64,000 nucleotides of DNA, from the NCBI GenBank assembly GCA_944990035.1, contig CALYLX010000098.1, positions 868,001 through 932,000 on the forward strand, in the 5' to 3' direction. Within the stretch, counting starts at the first letter, position 1. The number at the start of each line of letters is the position of its first letter. The notes beneath the pieces are model-generated. The model made no database searches, had not been told where the DNA came from, and saw nothing but the letters and a program-made list of their open reading frames with translations. This document shows positions 55,540 to 64,000 of the stretch, in pieces. A program made the translations under genes and the position numbers. Source of the stretch: Clitopilus passeckerianus. Taxonomy: Eukaryota; Basidiomycota; Agaricomycetes; Agaricales; Entolomataceae.

Positions 55540-56475
55540 CTATGCATGGAAAGCCATGCCAGACGCTTCGGCCTGTTCTCTGCGAACAAATTGGTGTGCA
55601 CCCGGCACCCAGACAAGGTCGTCAGGGCGCAGAGGTGCAGTGGAGCCTGTTACAGGCATTCGTCGGCGGTGGCCCCCCATAGCAAGGAGGGCATCGCGGA
55701 GGTGTGTGGGGGCCTTGTCAGGCGGCCTACATCGCCGTGTCTTCCTGGCTTTGGGAAACGGCGGTGGGGGCTGTTGCGATGGGAACGCAAAAGTGGTAGG
55801 ATTGTTCGCAAGAAAGAACAAGAAAGACGACAGCTCCCGGCGCAAGCGCTGGTTGGGCCGTCGTTGAAAGTGCGCGCACTGGTGAAGGATGTGTCCCCTC
55901 GTTTCCAGTATGCGCCAGTCGCATGCACACGCTGTCTCCCCATCCAGGTTGAAGCGTGCACGAAATTTACCAATGGGTGCATGACCCAAGACTGCGCGTG
56001 CAAGGCGCGCAGTGTGCGTATTGGAAGAACCAACACGACGTAGCCAAGGCCCACCTTTGAGGTGAGTGGGCCTCAGGGAAGCACCTTTGTGCGTAAGGCG
56101 CAAGAAGTTGTTGCCAGAGTAAGAAGGCTGTTGCAGTAGACAAGTCCACTCATGCAGCATTCTATCCACAGCGCGTTTCCGGGCATACCCAAGGGATGTC
56201 CGGGGTTTGTTACCAGCACTCACCCGCAAGCCAGTGGCCGCCAAGTGAGCACGGTGGTGAATGTCCCAATTGAGTCTTGAAGGGACATGGACAAAGTGGA
56301 CGCGTCTGTCAGCGTTGCCCAAGAACCAAGCACGTAGTTTGGAGCAGATGGACAGCAAGTGTCCTTGCCCAGAGTGGAGAGACGGGTCCAAAGCCAGACG
56401 GATGGCTTTAGTCGAGTCTGAGAGCACAACTATCTTGAGGCAGTTGTTGCGCAGGACAGCCTTGCTTATAGACGA
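55540..56475 (-). pseudogene. LINE copy 1 ORF2 C-terminal part (RNase H remnant)
   Basis: Reads KAVLRNNCLKIVVLSDSTKA, IRLALDPSLHSGQGHLLSIC and RVHFVHVPSRLNWDIHHRAH, the second half of a fungal LINE RNase H (SDS Asp present; the first Asp and Glu strands are missing). A Cys/His segment follows (GETACACDWRILETRGHILH). It is out of frame with the upstream endonuclease. Confidence 0.8.
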
Positions 56476-57914
56476 ATTTGGTTGCAATGACAGTGTCAAC
56501 AACCAGGGATTTGAGCTGATACCATGTGAGGTGATCAGGATCTGGAGCAGAAGTGTTTGAGCACTTTGCCAGTTCTTCTCTGAGCTCGCTGACACCAAAG
56601 TCCCACCACTCGCGCAGAGGAGACTGAGGCACGTCGTCAAGCACAGAGGGGTCAACAGGGCGGTCAGATGCCGAGTTGTATGTTGAATCAAGAGCAGCCC
56701 ACAGCGACTCAAGGGAGTTGCAAGGTTCACCATTGTGGCGAATTGCTTCGTGTGTAGGGAGCTCGCGCTGTTTCGCCCAGCGCATAAGATCCCATGGACG
56801 CTTGTTGGTAGTAGCAATCGTCTGGATCCTACTATCAAAGAACTTGCGCTTGGCCACTTTCGTGGTCCTGTGGAACGCCCTGTAATCAGCGACCGCCTTG
56901 GAAGCGCGATACACTCTGACAGCCTCAGAGCACTCAGGATTCCACCAGGACTTTGACCTGGTGGAGATGCGGGCAGTCTTTGAGTTGTTATCCCAAGACT
57001 GCTTAATAGCAGTTGCAATGGCGCCCGTGCAGCGTTCAATTGCTTCTGCTGTTGTGAGACCAGATGTGTCCAGTGCTCGCAAAGAAGAGGACAGCTCCTT
57101 TAGAAACTCTTCCTCTTGCTCGCTGCCCCTGGCAGAGTGACGCGCTCAGCGGCCAGCTGCACAGGCTGGATAGGGAGCGTGACGGTCAGAGGAGCATGGT
57201 CAGAGGGTCCTTTCCACTCTGTGACCACGCTGTGTGAAGTCCCTGCAGTGCGACCCACAGGGAGAAAGAATAGATCAATGACTGACGGCCTAAGGCTGAC
57301 AGCATGCGGGAAGTGAGTAGGAGTGCGTACTGGTAGTACGCTAGCCTCCAAACCCAGGTCAAGCGCAACATCGCATAGTTCAGTTGCAACATGATTTGTA
57401 GAGTTGTAGTCTGGGTCCCAGACTGACGACTTGCAGTTGAAGTCCCCTGCCATGCAGAGCATGCTTGGGAGACGTGGGGCATTGTCACACAACCAGCGAA
57501 TGGTAGTACCATCCCCTGGGTCAGAGTAGACATTAGCGAAGTGTATTTGAGCACCAGCGCTCCCATACAGAGTTGTGACCACCACATCATTGTGGTTGGC
57601 GAGGTCGGTGCGAAATGCGGGCCGCATGCCTGCAAGACGCCTATGCACAAACGTCATAACGCGTGGGCGGTCAGTCTCAGATGCCGGACGTCTAAACATG
57701 ACTAGCCAGTCTGGGTGAGTGGGAGCACCAATCACTGCCTCCCTTCCGGGTTGGTAGTAGACACAGTGCGGCGTATGAGCCTCCAGGGAGGCTCTTGCAA
57801 CAGAAGCACGTCAAAATCGTTCTTACGCTCTTCCAGGAGAGATGACACTAGATCATGATTTCTATTCACATTCTGTGAGTAGAAGCGAAGCATAGATACA
57901 TATTTGTGACGCAT
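56461..57914 (-). pseudogene. LINE copy 1 ORF2 endonuclease and linker
   Basis: Starts MRHKYVSMLRFYSQNVNRNH. Apurinic-type endonuclease motifs are VLLLQEPPW, HFANVYSDPG, MAGDFNCKSSVWDP, SVIDLFFLPVG and GPSDHAPLTVTLP. The linker reads TRSKSWWNPECSEAV, RKFFDSRIQTIATTNKRPWD and APDPDHLTWYQLKSLVVDTV, then ends at the deletion joint. Small indels near 57733 and 57130 break the frame. Confidence 0.82.
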
Positions 57915-57922
57915 AAAGTAAT

Positions 57923-59921
57923 TTAAACGTGAGCAGTACGATCACCCAGAGCCGACTGAATCGGTCTCCTCCTGGGTGGTTGAACGTTAGCATAACTTTG
58001 CGGTGCTCTAGCAGAAAAGCGTACCGCATCGTTGACTTCATACCGGCGCTGGATCCAGCCAGCGTCAAATCGGTGACAAGAGAAGGCGCACTTGGACGAA
58101 TCCGCTGTGTGTGCCTTGCCGCAGTTGATGCACCTGGGTGCGTGGGGGCACGGTTCACCATCAGGAGTGGCAGGAACCGGGGGATTCGCATCAGGCTTCT
58201 CCCAACAGCAGTGGGAGAGCTTGCGATGATTCTGCGTGTCATGGCCATAGCCACAGTGAGCGCAGGAGTTGTACTGCTGCCTACAAGAGGCAGTTGGGTG
58301 TCCCCAAGCCCAACAGCGCTGGCACTGAGGACGCCGGCGTGTACACTGGCAGGGAGATATTGCACAGGCGTCCTCCGATGGACACCTTCTTATTGGTGAT
58401 GGACTTGAGGCGGTACCAGACCTAGAGTCCCAGAAGTCGAAGAAGACCATGCACATATCATGCGATGGGCTGGCGCGATGAATACGTGGCTTTCCAGCAA
58501 GCTGGAGCGACGACGTAGTGGTGTTCTGACGCAGGAGTGCTTCCATGGTGTCAGGAGTGACTGGAGTACTGCCCACTGCGCCAGAGGAGTAGTAGGGCAC
58601 ACCAGTGATGCGGGCGTAGGAACGCGATGCAGGGACCTCTACATTCACGTTGACAATTGGCTGGCCACCCTCTGTAAGAGGATACCAAACACGCTGCACA
58701 GCGAGCCGGATAATGCCCAGGTCGCTGTGGGTGGGTGTGTCGCTGAAGTGGACAATGATAGCGTCACCCCTGCCTACTTCGGCATGAATGGTGTTGTTGC
58801 GAGAACCTCCAGCAGACAGCCGGAGGTTGAGAGTAGAAACAGCCTGCTCAGGCGGAATGGGGAGAGGCGCAGGGATGGCATCGCTGCCAGTGCCTCTGCG
58901 CACATAAATGAAGCATTGCCTGCGAGATGGGCCGCGCGTGGTGGATTTGAGCTTCTGCTTCTTCTTCAAAGGAGAGGGAGCAGAGGGGAGGAGAGGACGC
59001 TGCCTTGCGCTTGTTGGCATTAGAATTGTCCTTGAGTTGCGCTACTTCATCCCAGGATAGTCCAGGGAGATGACGGGCGAGTTCAGCAAGTTCTGCGCAT
59101 TGGTGCGCAGACATGCCAACAGTAACCTCTGCAAAAGAGCGAGGGCGGCGTTTGCAGGCCGTCTGGGCGGCTGCGAGCGACAGAGCGTAGGACGCCTTGG
59201 GAGCGCGCTGACGCTGTTGCGGTTGCTGCTGCTGCTGCTGGGCGCATTAGCAGGCTTGGGCGCACGCACAGCATGCGGGTCGGGCAAACCGGCGCTGGAA
59301 TTGCATCCAGTTACCCGCATGGATCCGCTCAGGCTGCGGTTGCGAAGGGGCAGCACCTGTGGCAACACCTGGGGCAGGTCCAGGGACCCGGCTGCCAGAT
59401 TGTTGAGATGTTGCTGTGGACTCCTGTCCCTCCATGAGAGCCGGAGATTTGTGACCAGTGGCAGTGTGTTCCGTGGGTCGGGGAGGGTAACCTGGGTCCT
59501 GGCGCCTTGGGAGGCGCTGGAGGAGGTGGGGGCGACTGCAGGAGCAGGGGAGGCCGGTGCTACACCATGCCCATCTGCTGCAGCAGTGGAGGAGCGGATG
59601 CTGCGCTTGCAGCACCTTGGGAGCAGCAGTGCGTGCAGGGCGCTGCTGGGGGAAGGAGATGGCAGGAGAGCATCCAATGCGTCCCTAACACGTCGAATTT
59701 GAGGGAGACACTCCTCATCCACACTGAGGTAGTCTGTGATATGAACAGATGCCGCGCGAGCAACTGTTGAGACAAGGCAGTCTGCAATGAGCTTCGCCTG
59801 AAGCTCATCTACAGCACTAGGTGGACAGTGGTCCATCCAACCTTGTATAGTGACAAGAGCATCGGTAAGGGCCTCTACATCATCCCTGACGGCCGCCTCT
59901 GTAGCCTGTAAAGACAGGGTA
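57923..59921 (-). pseudogene. LINE copy 1 ORF1 with CCHC zinc knuckles
   Basis: The C-terminal 365 codons (57923-59020) are open and include CQRCWAWGHPTASC, CAHCGYGHDTQNH and CINCGKAHTADSSKC. The upstream parts are spread over other frames (MSAHQCAELAELARHLPGLS at 58848-59114; a Ser/Pro/Gln-rich N-terminus at 59042-59836), so indels have accumulated near 59000-59110. Such ORF1 proteins bind the element RNA. Confidence 0.78.
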
Positions 59922-60764
59922 TTTTTTTTTTTTTTTTGTTCAAAGCCCTACGCCCTAGGAGGGCGTCTGACAATTTATATTCCGGCGCCCGATCGCAGTC
60001 CGGTCGCAAGTACCTTAATACATGCATTGTATACTAACGTAAGTAAAGAACCGTGTTCGTCGAGTGAACTACACTGAATACGAGGTGCACCAAAGAGCAA
60101 GCTAGGGTGGCCCCGAGGATAAATCTCTCAACGAGTATGGTAGCGCGCAACGCCCGCAGAAGCGGCAAGAACCCTGGAGGCCAGGCTCGCCGCTATATGA
60201 AGGATGGAGCACTGACGCCTATGCATGGAAGACCATGCCAGACGCTTCAGCTTGTTCTTTGCGAACAAATTGGTGTGCCGGTACCCAGACAAGATCGTCT
60301 GGGCGCGGGGTGCAGTGGAGCCTGTTACAGGCATTTGTCGGCAATGGCCCCCGCAGCGGGAGGGCATCGCGGAGCGTGTGGGGGCCTTGTCAGGTGGCCC
60401 ACGTCGCCGTGTCTTCCTGGCTTTGGGAACGGCGGTGGAGGCTGTTGCGAAGGAAACGCAAAGTGGCAGGGTTGTTCTCAAGGAAGAACAAGAAGGACGA
60501 CAGCTCCTGGCGCAAGCACTGGTTGGGCCGTCGATGGAAGTGCGCACACTGGTGAAGGATGTGTCCCTCGTTTCCAGAATGCGCCAGTTGCATGCACACA
60601 CTGTCTCCCCAGGTTGAAGCGTGCGCGGAACTCGCCAATGGGTGCATGACCCAGGACTGCGTGCGTAAGGCGCGCGGTATGCGCATTGGAAGAACCAACG
60701 CGACGTAGCCAAGGTCCACCTTTAATGTGTGGGCCTTAGGGAGGCACCCTTGTGTGTAAGGCGC
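59922..60764 (-). mobile_element. LINE copy 2, 5'-truncated 3' end
   Basis: T16 at 59922-59937 (poly(A) on the minus strand) is followed by the LINE 3' untranslated region and the C-terminal part of ORF2. It breaks off at 60764, at a point equivalent to 56098 of copy 1 (AAGGCGC), where copy 3 begins. It differs more from copies 1 and 3 than they do from each other. Confidence 0.82.
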
Positions 60765-61059
60765 TTTTTTTTTTTTTTTTGATCAAAGCCCTACACCTCC
60801 GGAGGGCGTCTGACAATTTATATTCCGGCGCCCAATAGCAGTCCGGTCGCAAGTACCTTAATACATGCATTGTATACTAACGTAAGTAAAGAACCGTGTT
60901 CGTCGAGTGAACTACACTGAATATGAGGTGCACCAAAGAGCAAGCTAGGGTGGCCCCGAGGGATAAATCTCTCAGCGAGTATGGTAGCGAGGAACCGCAG
61001 AAGCAGCAAGAACCCTGGGGGCCAGGCTTGCCGCTATATGAAGGATGGAGCACTGACGC

Positions 61060-61990
61060 CTATGCATGGAAAGCCATGCCAGACGCTTCGGCCTGTTTTC
61101 TGCGAACAAATTGGTGTGCACCCGGCACCCAGACAAAGTCGTCAGGGCGCAGAGGTGCAGTGGAGCCTGTTACAGGCATTCGTCGGCGGTGGCCCCCCAT
61201 AGCAAGGAGGGCATCGCGGAGGTGTGTGGGGGCCTTGTCAGGCGGCCTACATCGCCGTGTCTTCCTGGCTTTGGGAAACGGCGGTGGGGGCTGTTGCGAT
61301 GGGAACGCAAAAGTGGTAGGATTGTTCGCAAGAAAGAACAAGAAAGACGACAGCTCCGGCGCAAGCGCTGGTTGGGCCGTCGTTGAAAGTGCGCGCACTG
61401 GTGAAGGATGTGTCCCCTCGTTTCCAGTATGCGCCAGTCGCATGCACACGCTGTCTCCCCATCCAGGTTGAAGCGTGCACGGAATTCACCAATGGGTGCG
61501 TGACCCAAGACTGCACGTGCAAGGCGCGCAGTGTGCGTATTGGAAGAACCAACACGACGTAGCCAAGGCCCACCTTTGAGGTGAGTGGGCCTCGGGAAGC
61601 ACCTTTGTGCGTAAGGCGCAAGAAGTTGTTGCCAGAGTAAGAAGGCTGTTGCAGTAGACAAGTCCACTCATGCAGCATTCTATCCACAGCGCGTTCCGGG
61701 CATACCCAAGGGATGTCCGGGGTTTGTTACCAGCACTCACCCGCAAGCCAGTGGCCGCCAAGTGAGCACGGTGGTGAATGTCCCAATTGAGTCTTGAAGG
61801 GACATGGACAAAGTGGACGCGTCTGTCAGCGTTGCCCAAGAACCAAGCACGTAGTTTGGAGCAGATGGACAGCAAGTGTCCTTGCCCAGAGTGGAGAGAC
61901 GGGTCCAAAGCCAGACGGATGGCTTTAGTCGAGTCTGAGAGCACAACTATCTTGAGGCAGTTGTTGCGCAGGACAGCCTTGCTTATAGAC
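61060..61990 (-). pseudogene. LINE copy 3 ORF2 C-terminal part
   Basis: Same RNase H remnant as copy 1 (IVVLSDSTKAIRLALDPSLH, VHVPSRLNWDIHHRAH), with frame breaks at small indels near 61355, 61593 and 61695. Confidence 0.78.
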
Positions 61991-63425
61991 GAATTTGGTT
62001 GCAATGACAGTGTCAACAACCAGGGATTTGAGCTGATACCATGTGAGGTGATCAGGATCTGGAGCAGAAGTGTTTGAGCACTTTGCCAGTTCTTCTCTGA
62101 GCTCGCTGACACCAAAGTCCCACCACTCGCGCAGAGGAGACTGAGGCACGTCGTCAAGCACAGAGGGGTCAACAGGGCGGTCAGATGCCGAGTTGTATGT
62201 TGAATCAAGAGCAGCCCACAGCGACTCAAGGGAGTTGCAAGGTTCACCATTGTGGCGAATTGCTTCGTGTGTAGGGAGCTCGCGCTGTTTCGCCCAGCGC
62301 ATAAGATCCCATGGACGCTTGTTGGTAGTAGCAATCGTCTGGATCCTACTATCAAAGAACTTGCGCTTGGCCACTTTCGTGGTCCTGTGGAACGCCCTGT
62401 AATCAGCGACCGCCTTGGAAGCGCGACACTCTGACAGCCTCAGAGCACTCAGGATTCCACCAGGACTTTGACCTGGTGGAGATGCGGGCAGTCTTTGAGT
62501 TGTTATCCCAAGACTGCTTAATAGCAGTTGCAATGGCGCCCGTGCAGCGTTCAATTGCTTCTGCTGTTGTGAGACCAGATGTGTCCAGTGCTCGCAAAGA
62601 AGAGGACAGCTCCTTTAGAAACTCTTCCTCTTGCTCGCTGCCCCTTGGCAGAGTGACGCGCTCAGCGGCCAGCTGCACAGGCTGGATAGGGAGCGTGACG
62701 GTCAGAGGAGCATGGTCAGAGGGTCCTTTCCACTCTGTGACCACGCTGTGTGAAGTCCCTGCAGTGCGACCCACAGGGAGAAAGAATAGATCAATGACTG
62801 ACGGCCTAAGGCTGACAGCATGCGGGAAGTGAGTAGGAGTGCGTACTGGTAGTACGCTAGCCTCCAAACCCAGGTCAAGCGCAACATCGCATAGTTCAGT
62901 TGCAACATGATTTGTAGAGTTGTAGTCTGGGTCCCAGACTGACGACTTGCAGTTGAAGTCCCCTGCCATGCAGAGCATGCTTGGGAGACGTGGGGCATTG
63001 TCACACAACCAGCGAATGGTAGTACCATCCCTGGGTCAGAGTAGACATTAGCGAAGTGTATTTGAGCACCAGCGCTCCCATACAGAGTTGTGACCACCAC
63101 ATCATTGTGGTTGGCGAGGTCGGTGCGAAATGCGGGCCGCATGCCTGCAAGACGCCTATGCACAAACGTCATAACGCGTGGGCGGTCAGTCTCAGATGCC
63201 GGACGTCTAAACATGACTAGCCAGTCTGGGTGAGTGGGAGCACCAATCACTGCCTCCCCGGGTTGGTAGTAGACACAGTGCGGCGTATGAGCCTCCAGGA
63301 GGCTCTTGCAACAGAAGCACGTCAAAATCGTTCTTACGCTCTTCCAGGAGAGATGACACTAGATCATGATTTCTATTCACATTCTGTGAGTAGAAGCGAA
63401 GCATAGATACATATTTGTGACGCAT
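61975..63425 (-). pseudogene. LINE copy 3 ORF2 endonuclease and linker
   Basis: Carries the endonuclease motifs of copy 1 (LLLQEPP, GDFNCKSSVWDP, SDHAPLTV). Indels near 62425, 62645, 63030, 63258 and 63297 split it over several frames. Confidence 0.8.
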
Positions 63426-63433
63426 AAAGTAAT

Positions 63434-64000
63434 TTAAACGTGAGCAGTACGATCACCCAGAGCCGACTGAATCGGTCTCCTCCTGGGTGGTTGAACGTTA
63501 GCATAACTTTGCGGTGCTCTAGCAGAAAAGCGTACCGCATCGTTGACTTCATACCGGCGCTGGATCCAGCCAGCGTCAAATCGGTGACAAGAGAAGGCGC
63601 ACTTGGACGAATCCGCTGTGTGTGCCTTGCCGCAGTTGATGCACCTGGGTGCGTGGGGGCACGGTTCACCATCAGGAGTGGCAGGAACCGGGGGATTCGC
63701 ATCAGGCTTCTCCCAACAGCAGTGGGAGAGCTTGCGATGATTCTGCGTGTCATGGCCATAGCCACAGTGAGCGCAGGAGTTGTACTGCTGCCTACAAGAG
63801 GCAGTTGGGTGTCCCCAAGCCCAACAGCGCTGGCACTGAGGACGCCGGCGTGTACACTGGCAGGGAGATATTGCACAGGCGTCCTCCGATGGACACCTTC
63901 TTATTGGTGATGGACTTGAGGCGGTACCAGACCTAGAGTCCCAGAAGTCGAAGAAGACCATGCACATATCATGCGATGGGCTGGCGCGATGAATACGTGG
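63434..64000 (-). pseudogene. LINE copy 3 ORF1 C-terminal part, runs off the window
   Basis: The three zinc knuckles match copy 1 and the frame is open from the right edge to 63434. Whether the remainder is intact cannot be seen. Confidence 0.75.

Larger units (their letters stand above)
55237..59921 (-). mobile_element. LINE copy 1 (Tad-clade-like), RT deleted
   Basis: The minus-strand element ends in poly(A), seen as T18 at 55237-55254. It contains a 3' hairpin, the ORF2 C-terminal part with RNase H remnant, the endonuclease, and ORF1 with zinc knuckles. The sequence runs directly from the endonuclease linker to the RNase H remnant at about 56461-56480; no reverse transcriptase lies between. 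The 5' end meets the poly(T) of copy 2 at 59922. Confidence 0.85.
60765..64000 (-). mobile_element. LINE copy 3, RT deleted, continues past window end
   Basis: T16 at 60765-60780, then the same layout as copy 1: RNase H remnant (61060-61990), endonuclease (61975-63425) and ORF1 (63434 onward, still open at the right edge). The deletion joint at 61975-61995 is identical to that of copy 1. Differences from copy 1 are mostly 1-4 base indels plus scattered transitions. Confidence 0.85.

Noticed and set aside
55546..56043. Plus-strand ORFs over LINE ORF2 (repeated at 61066 and 60225)
   Set aside because: They recur only because the LINE recurs; the minus strand carries the recognisable RNase H and endonuclease.
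51918..64000. Subtelomeric location suggested by transposon stacking
   Set aside because: No telomeric repeat array is present in the window and the contig continues past the right edge.
1..64000. CRISPR arrays, bacterial operons or phage genes
   Set aside because: No spaced identical short repeats were seen; genes are intron-rich and eukaryotic.

Overview
The window is nuclear DNA of a filamentous basidiomycete, most likely an Agaricomycete. The protein-coding genes are split by many short (about 50-70 nt) GT...AG introns. Two of the three tRNA genes carry 9-nt introns after anticodon position 37. The gene set includes a Crinkler-type NTPase, a sphingolipid C9-methyltransferase and a Zrg17-like zinc transporter. 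The transposons are chromovirus Ty3/gypsy, Tc1-like DD34E, hAT-type MITE and Tad-clade LINE. Every coding span below runs from start codon to stop codon and includes introns; exon joints were read by eye.

Region 1 to 15 kb. A Crinkler (CRN) gene runs off the left edge. A 728-bp non-autonomous hAT-like element with a perfect 8-bp target duplication follows. Next comes a run with a SUMO theme: an H3K9 methyltransferase (pre-SET/SET/post-SET) with a very long N-terminus holding SUMO-interacting-like motifs; a ubiquitin-conjugating E2 whose tail has three such motifs; tRNA-Leu(UAG); a possibly decaying alpha/beta hydrolase; and UBA2, the catalytic subunit of the SUMO E1.

Region 15 to 42 kb. This is mostly housekeeping: an unrecognised gene, a gene-poor stretch with three copies of a dispersed repeat, an MMTAG2-like protein, AP-1 mu, tRNA-Val(CAC), YIF1, tRNA-Val(AAC), sphingolipid C9-methyltransferase, a PhoD phosphatase (with a fourth repeat copy after it), divergent RPS22 and RPS17, valyl-tRNA synthetase with a mitochondrial-type leader, a Zrg17-like CDF transporter, and PCNA with a roughly 100-residue acidic/basic insertion.

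Region 42 to 64 kb. This is a nest of transposons. A broken LTR (itself holding a 234-bp TA-flanked MITE) abuts a Tc1-like element with roughly 210-bp terminal inverted repeats. A young chromovirus (43233-50498) sits inside the left inverted repeat of that Tc1 element. Then come LINE fragments, an inverted relic of a related gypsy element, a second Tc1-like element, and three stacked minus-strand LINE copies reaching the right edge. Two of those LINE copies share one internal deletion that removes the reverse transcriptase. The chromovirus has a candidate -1 gag-pol frameshift site and an extra zinc-knuckle-like ORF after pol; in the related relic the best-aligned part of that ORF differs mainly at synonymous sites.

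The most promising leads for undescribed biology are the conserved third ORF of the chromovirus, the RT-less LINE that appears to have amplified, the PCNA insertion, and the cluster of SUMO-pathway and SUMO-motif genes.
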